Shown here: one piece after another, positions 55,021 to 64,000 of the stretch
Position numbering within the stretch: position 1 is the stretch's first letter
Layout: each line of letters begins with the position of its first letter
Origin: Aporrectodea caliginosa
Lineage: Eukaryota; Annelida; Clitellata; Crassiclitellata; Lumbricidae
Assembly (NCBI GenBank): GCA_020284085.1
Contig: JACEVL010000337.1
Location: 521,273 to 585,272 of the forward strand
Direction: 5' to 3'
DNA length: 64,000 nucleotides
The notes under the pieces: generated by a model
Databases searched by the model: none
Seen by the model: only the letters and a program-made list of their open reading frames with translations
Told to the model about the DNA's origin: nothing
Position numbers and translations under genes: made by a program

Positions 55021-56223
55021 ATGGAGAATACGAAAACCCACACGGGAAGAAAACAATACCGGTGCCAGATATGTCAGAATTCATTTATTCACGGTGGTCA
55101 TATGAGAACGCACATGAGAACCCATACTGGTGAAAAACCATACAAGTGCCAGTTATGTCGGAAATCATTTAATGAACGCTGTTCTCTGAAAAGGCACATG
55201 AGAATCCATACTGGTGAAAAACCTTACAGGTGCCATCTATGTTTTAAATCATTTAATCAGGGTGGTCATCTGAAAACGCACATGATAACCCATTCTGGTG
55301 AAAAACCATACAAGTGCCAGTTATGTCGGAAATCATTTAATCACGGTGGTACTCTGAAAACGCACATGAGAACCCATACTGGTGAAAAACCATACAGGTG
55401 CCAGCTATGTCAGAAATCATTTAATAACGCTGGTCATCTGAAAACACATATGAGAACCCATACTGGTGAAAAACCATACAGGTGCAAGCTATGTAAGAAA
55501 TCATTTAATAACGCTAGTCATCTGAAAACGCATACGAGAACTCATACTGGTGAAAAACCGTACAGGTGCCAGCTATGTCAGAAATCATTTAATCACGGTG
55601 GTCATCTGAAAAGGCACATGAGAACCCATACTGGAGAAAAACCATACATGTGTCATTTATGTCAGAAATCATTTATCCGACTAGGGACCTTGACGGTGCA
55701 TATGAGAACTCACACCGGAGTTAGACCATACATATGTCAGGGTTGTAATAAAGGATTCACAGAGATTGGACATCTAAAGAGTCACAGAAGAACTCATGAA
55801 ACTGAGAAGCAACACTCAAACAATAAACCTTATACGATGAGCAGTTCTTCAGTGAAGCAGTTTAAACTCCATGCAGCAACACGGCAACAGGATCTTAAAA
55901 TTGGAAGTGAAATAATTGCAAACCTGTCTGATAATTTCACCAGGTTTAGTAGCACAGGCCATTGTAATAAAGAAAAGGAACGTTACTCAACGAACGTACA
56001 TACGGATTCTAGTGGAATTTCTGGTCCTGTTCCGAAAATTAGAGATAGAGAATGTCTGTATATTAGCAACATAAAATCTTATGTGAATACAAAGGCGTCT
56101 TTTTCAAAGTCTTTTGGATGTGGTATATGTGACGATGTGCTTGAAATAGAAAAGCAATTTCTAGAGCATTGTTCTAGCCATCGATTTTCTCCACCTGACG
56201 ACATTGCTGCTGACCTGTGCTGA
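55021..56223 (+). CDS. ZNF5: tandem C2H2 zinc-finger protein, 400 aa
   Basis: Intact frame from ATG at 55021 ([16 protein letters not shown]), 14 bp after an in-frame TGA. Nine contiguous fingers: finger 1 is shortened by a helix variant (HMRTHMRTH), and fingers 2-8 are canonical with HTGEKPY linkers. Then the Ser-rich linker ([15 protein letters not shown]), conserved tail ([14 protein letters not shown]) and C-terminal finger [18 protein letters not shown] before [13 protein letters not shown]. The recognition helices differ from ZNF2-4 mainly at positions -1 and 3 (His, Asn), so a distinct target is likely. Shares with ZNF4 the full 3' flank. Role inferred from family. Confidence 0.92.
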   Translation: MENTKTHTGRKQYRCQICQNSFIHGGHMRTHMRTHTGEKPYKCQLCRKSFNERCSLKRHMRIHTGEKPYRCHLCFKSFNQGGHLKTHMITHSGEKPYKCQLCRKSFNHGGTLKTHMRTHTGEKPYRCQLCQKSFNNAGHLKTHMRTHTGEKPYRCKLCKKSFNNASHLKTHTRTHTGEKPYRCQLCQKSFNHGGHLKRHMRTHTGEKPYMCHLCQKSFIRLGTLTVHMRTHTGVRPYICQGCNKGFTEIGHLKSHRRTHETEKQHSNNKPYTMSSSSVKQFKLHAATRQQDLKIGSEIIANLSDNFTRFSSTGHCNKEKERYSTNVHTDSSGISGPVPKIRDRECLYISNIKSYVNTKASFSKSFGCGICDDVLEIEKQFLEHCSSHRFSPPDDIAADLC

Positions 56224-56588
56224 TTTATGATTCCGCGTAATTACAGTTGAAAACATCTGGAATAAGAGATTTATAATTAACAGGTGCTATTGTGGAAGTG
56301 CAAGATAACTACATGAATTCGAATAGTTACTTTGTACCACTTTCTATTCAGAATACTTAGACAGTAGACATTCGGATGTAGAGAATCCAGATGTTCCTCC
56401 TTATGGGCAACTCATATCTAAGGTGTCGCCTTTTTCTCATATAATTGATAGACTGTAGAATTTCTCAATGACGTCAAAATGAAATTTTATGTTATACTTA
56501 CTAAAGATGCAGTAAAGTCTTTCGCTTTGGAGTCCACTACTTCAATGTCACATATTACATTTAGCTCCACAAATACCTCTGCTGGGCT
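56224..56588. repeat. ZNF5 3' flank, proximal
   Basis: Matches 39908-40250. No coding, no clear polyadenylation signal close to the stop. Confidence 0.55.
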
Positions 56589-56594
56589 AGATAT

Positions 56595-57029
56595 GACACA
56601 GGGGGTCAAATCCCGTCACATGTCGGTTTCTGACATTTTTATTTAGTCATATTCTACAGTTAATCTGCTTGAAAATACTTTTTACAGAATAAAAATATCT
56701 TTTTTCTAACTGAAATTATGCTCGTTTGATTCTTTTATTAGTATAGAGTGAGAAAATCGAATAAAAAGTTTTGGAATATTCATGTCATCAAAGTTCACAG
56801 CAACCATTACTTTATTATACTGCAATTTTGCTGGGTAATATAGGACAGCATTCTGTATCGAAAAAATCAAACTTCACCAAAATCGAATTACTACTTTGGA
56901 AATTATGGCAAATTCAAGGGCAATTGCTGAATTGAAGAATATTCTATATTTAGACCCCCTCTCGCCTATTTCAGCTTCTAACTCGATATCTAATAAGCGA
57001 CAAGCGACGGGTTTTGACCCCTGGCTTTC
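56595..57029. mobile_element. 435-bp inverted-repeat element, CAGGGGTCAAA...CCCGTC ends
   Basis: Absent at the matching place after ZNF4 (40250). Left end has CAGGGGGTCAAATCCCGTC, right end inverted CAGGGGTCAAAACCCGTC. AGATAT on both sides (56589-56594, 57030-57035) suggests a 6-bp duplication. Superfamily uncertain; no coding frame. Confidence 0.65.
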
Positions 57030-57035
57030 AGATAT

Positions 57036-57812
57036 TTAATAAGCTGTTCATCATTTTGTGAGACTATTTTAGACTATTGATATTGTCATTGTTTTAATAA
57101 CATTATTAAATATTAAGATTAATCAGCTTATTCTACTTAGATTAAGTGTTAGGCGTTATGCTTGTTCATTATGAAAGATAAATGTGTAATCAAGATTATC
57201 ATAATTATGTTCTGTATATTTGGTGTTTTGTTGTATTTGATAATTTTTATGTTACATTTAATTCTGTTATTAACCTCTAAGCAGGCCTAAATAGCCTTCG
57301 TGTCGTGCATTGCACATGTAGCCTACTTTAATTTCTCTTAATGGAATATAGGCCCTATTTGTTTAATACAATGTTCACTTCGAACCCCATAACCCACTCT
57401 CTCTTAGGAGCAGTAACTTCCTGTCTATTATAATGTATAGTGCAAGATCTACGGAGCTGTCGTAGGCATTTTTCTTAACACAGGATCCGTCAACATCGAA
57501 TGGATTAAATCCGTTTGCTTTTGAGTCAAGTTTATAAATAGTTCAAACAATTAAATTCACTTCCTTTTTTAGAATTATATAAATGTCATAAATAGCAATT
57601 TTAGTAATTATTATGACTGTAAATAGTAATTTATATAAGCCTCGAATCTCTTTGCTGCAGCGCGTTTACTGCATTCGCTAGATGACAGTAGATACTTGCT
57701 AAACATCTGCTCAGTGCTCATTGTAGCGAAACATTTCGATCATCGCCATTTTGTGCTGATAACAGTTTAAACCGAATTATGGAGAAATTCGACTTTAATG
57801 CCAAACCAGGTT
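57036..57812. repeat. ZNF5 3' flank, distal
   Basis: Includes the empty sites of the elements inserted after ZNF4, the GAACCCCATAACC segment shared with 15040 and 60690 (inverted), and the dispersed CATTCGCTAGATGACAG flank. No gene. Confidence 0.6.
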
Positions 57813-57820
57813 AGATTCTC

Positions 57821-58208
57821 GGTAAACGTGTATTTTAGCGTCCTAAATTATTCGCCCGTTGTAGCACTGTTGTTTTTCATCAGTCCAACTTCTACTTTGG
57901 CGAGAATCATTTTCATCGATCCAGCTTCCATTACGCAAAAATTCGTTTCATCAGTCCAGCTTCTACTTAAGCAGGAATTGTTTTTCATCAATACAACTTT
58001 TATTTAATTGAGAATTATTTTCCATCAATACAGCTTCGATTTAAGCAAGATTCTTTTCATCAGCCCCACTTCGATTTAAGGAAAAATTATTTTCATCAAT
58101 CCGACTTCTATTTAGCAAGAAATCGTTTCATCAATCCACCTTGTTTACGACCAACACTAAAACCCATGCAATGGCGGATAATTTAGGACGCTAAAATACA
58201 CGTTTACC
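57821..58208. mobile_element. Array-bearing inverted-repeat element, 40-bp ends, exact 8-bp duplication
   Basis: Ends GGTAAACGTGTATTTTAGCG and CGCTAAAATACACGTTTACC continue as near-perfect inverse for about 40 bp. AGATTCTC flanks both sides (57813-57820, 58209-58216). The empty site GGTTAGATTCTATAAC is seen near 42492. The interior is eight ATCAATCCA units, plus orientation. Confidence 0.88.
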
Positions 58209-58289
58209 AGATTCTCTAACTAGGTGCATATAATTTCGTGGACTAACATACATACATTTAATTAACGGCAACTATGACTACGACAATTT

Positions 58290-58530
58290 CTACAGCGGCG
58301 TAACACAGCACATGCCGTTACAAGGGCGCTTTAACAAGTTCAACACTGAATCAGAGATACGCTTTTCCAAAGTAATATGTCTTGAGCCTGGACTTCAATG
58401 ACTCCATAGTAGGTGAAGTTCGTATTGAAGGTGGAATGCTATTCCAGCACCTGGGTCCAGCCACGGAAAAGGCACGATCACCAAAGCCTGTTCTTGATTT
58501 CTATGTCAACGAGAGAGGTGTTAATATAAT
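58290..58530 (-). pseudogene. L2-like LINE C-terminal end
   Basis: Minus strand reads FGDRAFSVAGPRCWNSIPPS then ESLKSRLKTYYFGKAYL, the closing segment of L2-like ORF2 (WNSLP motif). It is followed by an AAGCGC 3' block. Truncated upstream. It replaces part of the dispersed flank seen at 11200. Confidence 0.7.
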
Positions 58531-58669
58531 TGTGGTTTGATCTTAATGTTTTTCCATCTTAAACGATGGCTGGAAAGTCATTCGGACGAACATCAGACCA
58601 CTAGATGTCGTTAGACGCAGTTCTTTGTCATGAATCGTTCTGTGTAACTTGCTGTTTATAACTCCCTTG

Positions 58670-59440
58670 GGGTTATCCCGTAGTTTAGATTGATAAATTA
58701 TTTGGGTAAAGTCGTAGTTTACGTTGCTAAATTATTCTAATGTCTTCAATGCAGTACGTGCTCCGTGTCTTCTATGCAGTGCTCCACTTTGTGCCGTGGC
58801 AAACTTACCTGCGAAATCGGTAGACAGGTAGAAATTGGCTTGTTTTTCCTACAGAGGAGTAGAAGGGGAGCACCGGCGTAATCAATTAAGCGGAAAACTG
58901 TTGCAAATAGCCAGAAAATGACAGAACAACGTCAGTATAATGTTTGTGGGAAGATCAGCTGCCCATGAAGAGAAGTAGGCTTCTGGTGACATATATATTA
59001 AAATTAAGAAAGTGAAGTTCTTACACCTGCATGCCCGTGGCTACCTCTCTGAGTTAGATTAAGTGACTTCTCTGCTTCTTTTCAGAACATAATATAAGCT
59101 TAAAATTGGAGTTATGTTTATAAACTACCTGCGTCGAAACTTAATTGACTTTTAAAAATCCAAACTGTCTTGCACACTCTTCTAAGAGATAAGACAGTTT
59201 GAATAGCTGCAAATTTACAAATTGCTATATTTCATTGTCCAAAGTCATTTATGCAATATACTTTTTAAAGTTTCATGCTGAGACAGCCTTGAATTTTAAT
59301 CAATTTGTGAGATGCAACAGAGTTTTGCAGGACATCAATAAGTAATGATTTTAAATATAATCATAGATATGTCTTAGCACGACAAGTGCACCTTTATGTG
59401 ACCATCAAACAGTAGGAACAATGTTGTCTTACAGTAAAAA
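58670..59440. repeat. Partial inverted-repeat ends and module spacer
   Basis: 58675-58760 holds two left ends of the GGT...ACC family in tandem with no partner. 59070-59440 matches spacer at 27000-27350 and 36100-36450. No gene. Confidence 0.5.
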
Positions 59441-59929
59441 AAATCAACCAGCAAATCTGCCAAAATAATGGCGTCGTGAGGGTCGGTAATAACGGTCAGG
59501 TTAAGTATCGTGAGGGTCTGTTAGGGTCAGGGTTAGGGTTAATGTCATCGTTAGAACATGCTATTTTAAAGAAATTCATCTTACTCCCAGTGAAGTTCGA
59601 CCAAGTAAATGGTATGCTCTAATGAATATTCCATGTGCCCTTGCTGTGTACCAATAACAGCGCATCGGAAGTATTGTTCCCACCAATAATAGGACGCAAA
59701 AAGATACTAAATAATATATACGATATATCCGAAAAGTCCCACCATGATACTATAAGAATGCCCTACGGGGACTTAGGTGAATGAACAGGTATATGGAGGT
59801 TATTGATTCCGTTTCTCTTTCCTCGGGGGCTTTTACACCGAGTCCTTTTTAAATGTTCAGATATAATACAATACAATAAATATACTGTATGTCCAGTAGC
59901 TTAAAATGCTCATTCACTTAGAACAGTTG
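59441..59929. other. No gene recognised
   Basis: Low-complexity and AT-rich spacer with a brief GGGTTAGGGTTA stretch at about 59527. No open frame, no repeat partner noticed. Confidence 0.5.
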
Positions 59930-60595
59930 TAGTTTTAGATTTGACCAGAAAAGCAATATTTGTGATGATGTTGTTGGCTAGCTATAAGGCTGAGTAACAA
60001 GGCCTGGTTTTCAATAATGTGTTTGGCCAGAGTTCAGTGCTTATTAGAACATGATACCAAGTTGAAAGAAATGTTCTGATGAATAGGAAGCCAATGCAGT
60101 GATTTTTACAGGGTTATGTGTTCATATCTTGATATATTTGCTATGACTCTAATTAAAGAGAGCCAACCCTTTGGGTTTTCTGTAGAGTGGACTTAGTGAT
60201 GCCAGTAAGAATCAAGTTACAGTAATCTGCATCTATATGACACTCAATTCTGTGCAAATCATGAATGTGCAAGTGTGACAAGTTAAAATACCACTAATGT
60301 ATTTGATATGGGACATAGTAGAGTTAAAATGCCACCCAGACTATGAGCAGCATCACCAACTGAGCTCTTCCGGTTTGAAACATTTAAACCATTCAAACTT
60401 TTTTGCAGCAGCAGAGATTTAAACCATTCAAACTTTTCCAAGCAGCAGAGATTAAAATTTTAATGATACTGAAGAGGACCTTATTGGCCACCATCCAATA
60501 ATTCGTCTCCTCACAAGGCAGAGGACAACAGCTGCACAAAACCAATTGCAAGATAACTTCTTTAATAAAATTTAAATTTAAGTAAATTTAAATCA
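59930..60595 (-). pseudogene. L2-like LINE 3' part, copy C (inverted)
   Basis: Inverse of the region around 19560-20060, with a small internal duplication (AAACCATTCAAACTTTT at 60388 and 60421). No open frame left. Confidence 0.55.
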
Positions 60596-60599
60596 AATT

Positions 60600-61215
60600 T
60601 GGAGTTTGAAGAATGTCTACGACAGATTCCGATAGATCTTGCACTATTATAATAGAGACAGACAGTTACTGCTTCGATGAGAGCTTCGGTTGTGGGGTTC
60701 GAAGCCCGACTCCGGTAGAGATGCATAGACTTAAATAGGCAGCAATGACATACTGGATATGAAATCACTAATGAAAAGACTGTGCGTGGGATAACAACGA
60801 ATCCTGACGCGTCGTTGGATCGACAGTCATTCCCCAACCGAGAATCATGGACCACACTTCCGCCATTCTGGTAGATGACTTAGACGAAAGGGAAGTAGGC
60901 CTACCTTCCCATCGCTTAAAGTTGAGGCACGGTGAGAGAGTCCCAGTGTAAAACCGTCCTGGATTTACAAAACTAACGCTAACGCTCAACGTTATAACAT
61001 AAGGACTTCCTCCTCCTCCTATGCGGTCCCACCATAGATTGCGACCCTTAGGCCTATATTGAAGATTTCATAAGAGTAGCGCTTATAAAGGCATAAGAAT
61101 AATGACTGAAAGTTTGGGCTTGGATTACGTGGACAGCTGCCTGTCCAACCAGGAATGGAAGAGACTGAGAAGCCAAGTCGTATAAATACGATGGAGAATA
61201 TGCTGCTAGAGAATT
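60600..61215. repeat. ZNF module 3' flank without a ZNF gene
   Basis: Matches 14990-15530 and 22920-23530 in the same orientation. After 61215 the expected zinc-finger exon is missing and LINE remnants follow. The 97- and 73-codon minus frames are not conserved products. Confidence 0.65.
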
Positions 61216-61254
61216 ACGCGTAGCATCAGGATCTTAAACTCATTGCGATATGAT

Positions 61255-61480
61255 TAGGTAATAATAATAATAATACTAATAAATAATATCTTTTCTTTAA
61301 TAAGCGCCTGACAAACGCACTGCGCTGTACATTTACATGTTATGCAATTTAAATCTTAACTGCTAACAGAACAGACAGCCTGCAATACAACGGCGCTAAT
61401 AGCAGCCTACAAAGCATATCCGCCCAACATGCCAAGTTATGTATCTGGTTTGCATTCAGAGCAAAAAAGAGCAACTCTGA
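61255..61480. mobile_element. LINE 3' end with (AAT)n tail
   Basis: TAATAATAATAATAC tail at 61261, then TTTAATAAGCGCCTGACAAA and GCGCTGTACAT on the plus strand. This is the AAGCGC...GCGCTGTAC pattern of L2-like 3' ends, element in minus orientation. Confidence 0.45.
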
Positions 61481-62040
61481 AGGACACCTTGTTTTAGTAA
61501 AACCTTAATAGAAAATGCCATATAAGTATACTGACTAAGGACACGGACATAGTTAGGTTGAAAACCAATTCTGTGTCATGATCAAAAACCCCAAAACAAT
61601 GCTGTTATCATTGCAAAAGTGGATGGACACACACTCCACCAAAAGCAGCAGATAAGTCAGTGGGAACATATGCTGTTACGTTACTCTGATCCATAGTGTA
61701 CAAGATGTCATTAATTCCAAAAACAAGCTATAAGCATATAAATTCCCCAGGGAAGGGGTTAAGAGCATGAAGAGCGTATTCTGTCGAATAAAACTTATGG
61801 TATGCAGACTGATATGGGGATTCATGAATTAGAGGATAACAGTTTATATTTGAGATATATCTGTAATTAGAGATATGAACATATATGTTCCTTATTTCAA
61901 TTCCAAATGACATGCCAATCACTGTGAGATAATTAGTATTACTGGTCAGCTGAAACTTTATTCTTGAAAGTTGCAAAATGGCCATAATTTGCATTGCTCT
62001 GACATGAAAATGCAAGAAAAATTTGCACACCTGAAAAATG
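61481..62040 (-). pseudogene. L2-like LINE remnant and spacer, copy C (inverted)
   Basis: 61480-61730 is the inverse of 19240-19500 (decayed DLSAAF region). 61740-62040 is the inverse of 18840-19190. Together with 59930-60595 they form one L2-like copy split by the ZNF 3' flank. Confidence 0.6.
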
Positions 62041-62070
62041 TGTCAACTTTCCTCTGAAACAGCTGAGTAG

Positions 62071-62356
62071 TAATCTAAAGACAGCTATGGATGACAATTC
62101 TAAAGACAGCTATGGATGACAATTCTAAAGACAGCTATGGATGACAATTCTAAAGACAGCTGTGGATGACAATTCTAAAGACAGCTATGGATGACAATTC
62201 TAAAGACAGCTATGGATGACAATTCTAAAGACAGCTATGGATGACAATTCTAAAGACAGCTATGGATGACAATTCTAAAAACCGCTATGGATGACAATTC
62301 TATAAACCGCTATGGATGACAATTCTATAAACCGCTATGGATGACAATTATATAAA
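62071..62356. repeat. 25-bp tandem repeat, 11 copies
   Basis: Unit AATTCTAAAGACAGCTATGG plus ATGAC. Copies 1-8 are nearly identical; the last three carry ATAAACCGC or AAAACCGC instead of AAAGACAGC, so change is graded along the array. No promoter or gene role evident. Confidence 0.95.
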
Positions 62357-62544
62357 CAGACACCCATTAAATTTGGTCAAGGGTTGCGCGGGTGGGGGCG
62401 TGCGTGCGCCTACCCCTCCAAGGTGACACAGCGCATACCCATCCAAGGTGACTCGTGTTTTTGTGTGCAATGCACAGCGGCCGACCGAATTGGAAGCCTT
62501 GTACACTTCTCTAATTACTAATTTAGTGAGCAAAGTTTAAAAGC
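62357..62544. other. No gene recognised
   Basis: GC-richer stretch (GGTGGGGGCGTGCGTGCG) between the tandem repeat and the module flank. The 61-codon minus frame lacks recognisable features. Confidence 0.4.
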
Positions 62545-63900
62545 AATTGCCTCTGTGAGAAGTTTCTGCAATTGTTGTTGTCACAGCCTTTCCAACACAA
62601 GCAGTGTCCAGTTTCACACATTACCGATTACTTCATTTATGTTCGAATTTCAGATACATACAAAATGAGTTCATGTTTCAGTTCGTGTCTCAGTAGTAGT
62701 TCTTTTTGAGTAAAATAAGAAATTATTCACACAGGAAAACTACATGACGAAATACGGAAGCTATCCAAAGTTGGAGTAAAACAAATCCACTGTAATAATT
62801 TATTATTAAGATGAAAGCCTCGTCCTGCAACTAGATTTTGAAGCTGTGACAGAATGTTGCTCGTCGTTTTCATACAGTTACTAAAAATAGTAATAAAACG
62901 TCAATATTCAACATGTTTATAGAACATAATTTCATTGCAGCCCAATAAAGTGGAATGACTGTTCATTCATATACACTCAAGCATCACCAATTACTCCATA
63001 GCATCCCAATATATCACACCCGTTCTTAAATCATTCCACTGGCTGCAAATCCTGGAGCGCATCCACTGCGAAGTCTTATCTCTAACCTACAACTCAATGT
63101 AATATACTACAAGGCAAAGTATCTTCTCGAACTCTTCACCATCCAGTCATCCCGGTCTACCCGTTCGTCTTCATATCTCACGCTCTCCCGTCCCCAGTCA
63201 CTAATCGCCTCAAGTTCTCCAACCGATCCATGTCCAACACTGAACTTCAACTCCGGAAGAAACACCCTTTGAACCATGAATATTCTAAGTTCCTCCAATA
63301 AAACCGTCATTCATTCAACGTCACCTACCTCAGGCTCTTATCATGCCACAGATTTTCCAAATTGAAGTCTTGAAGAAATCATACCCTGATCCATCCGATC
63401 CTCTGCCCTCCAAACTTTTCTCGTCCTCAACGAAACCCGCCATAGCAGCCGATCCACTGCCTCCTCTCTCTCGTCTCTCTGGCAACCAACGGACTTGGAC
63501 CTGCACTGAACATTAGGATGGACAACCCTTCTGATACGACGCAGCGCTCGTGAATAAGCTGCAGTGCCTTGCGCTTAGCTTAAGAGTAGCGCTTTAGACA
63601 TTTTTATTCTATGGCCATTAGTACGATTCGTAGTTGAATGACTAGTTAGTAATAATGGCGAGGCACAGTTCCAGGAATTCTTAGAGAAATTTTCTACAAA
63701 CAATGTGTCTTGCTTAAACCCGTTAATGTTACGGCTACGTCTCAAAACAGAATGGCCTGACGCCTGTATTTAGAAATACACCATTCCATGAATAGACAAA
63801 AAGAATCAAGCCAATTTTAAATCATGTCATCTCAAATAATTATTCTTAGCAGTTTCCAGAAGTAGGAAAGCTAAATGTTGGTCTGGGTCTCGACGAAAAG
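62545..63900. repeat. ZNF module 5' flank, copy 6 (no ZNF attached)
   Basis: Matches 2993-5150 (minus the LINE) and 17040-18080, including the L2-like C-terminal remnant and the GATTCGTAGTTGAATGAC region. The zinc-finger exon that should lie to its left is absent. Confidence 0.7.
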
Positions 63901-63954
63901 ACATAATGGTATAAAGCCTCATAAGAAGCGTCATACTATATAGATTGAAAATGT

Positions 63955-64000
63955 CGTATTCGTTTAATTCAGCTTCTATTCAAGTAGGAATTATTTTACA
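63955..64000 (+). repeat. Start of another ATCAATCCA-family array
   Basis: One or two units (TTCAGCTTCTATTCAAGTAG) before the window ends. Confidence 0.5.

Noticed and set aside
59520..59545. Telomeric repeat (TTAGGG)n
   Set aside because: Only about two imperfect units (GGGTTAGGGTTA), too short to be more than chance.
60562..60989. 97- and 73-aa minus-strand frames as genes
   Set aside because: Corresponding sequence in the other two module copies does not keep these frames open.

Overview
This window is animal (metazoan) nuclear DNA. It is AT-rich and intron-poor in what can be read. It holds a local family of tandem C2H2 zinc-finger (ZNF) genes embedded in transposon debris: CR1-, L2- and RTE-like LINEs, one LTR retroelement, piggyBac, hAT and Mutator-like DNA elements, and several unclassified inverted-repeat elements. 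The TE mix fits a marine invertebrate or basal deuterostome, but I cannot name a species. No bacterial operon, CRISPR array, tRNA or rRNA gene was seen.

Layout. There are five ZNF coding copies: ZNF1 (1-1723, minus, frameshifted, cut by the window edge), ZNF2 (15673-16869, minus), ZNF3 (23701-24897, minus), ZNF4 (38537-39907, plus) and ZNF5 (55021-56223, plus). Each sits in a duplicated module. Its 5' side carries a decayed finger just before the ATG, then remnants of an L2-like and an RTE-like LINE. Its 3' side is a shared non-coding flank. About 6.46-18.8 kb and 19.19-26.83 kb are a tandem segmental duplication whose copies differ mainly by later transposon insertions. About 24.9-28.6 kb and 34.9-38.5 kb are inverted copies, which put ZNF3 and ZNF4 head to head. 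A sixth module at 60.6-63.9 kb is rearranged and has flanks but no zinc-finger exon.

Because the modules are paralogous, several transposons can be defined exactly by comparing a filled site with an empty one: hAT elements at 5177, 13185 and 53159, a piggyBac-type element at 6892, Mutator-like elements at 40382 and 40924, and an unclassified element at 57821. A near-complete CR1 LINE (45369-52362) is interrupted by an LTR element with identical LTRs that keeps only Gag and protease.

The least familiar structure is a family of inverted-repeat elements (GGT...ACC ends, mostly 8-bp target duplications). Their interior is an array of a degenerate unit of about 30-38 bp with core ATCAATCCAGCTTCTATTTA. 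The unit recurs in more than a dozen arrays across the window. The ZNF proteins are probably nuclear DNA-binding factors; their targets, and any role in silencing the surrounding elements, are inference only.
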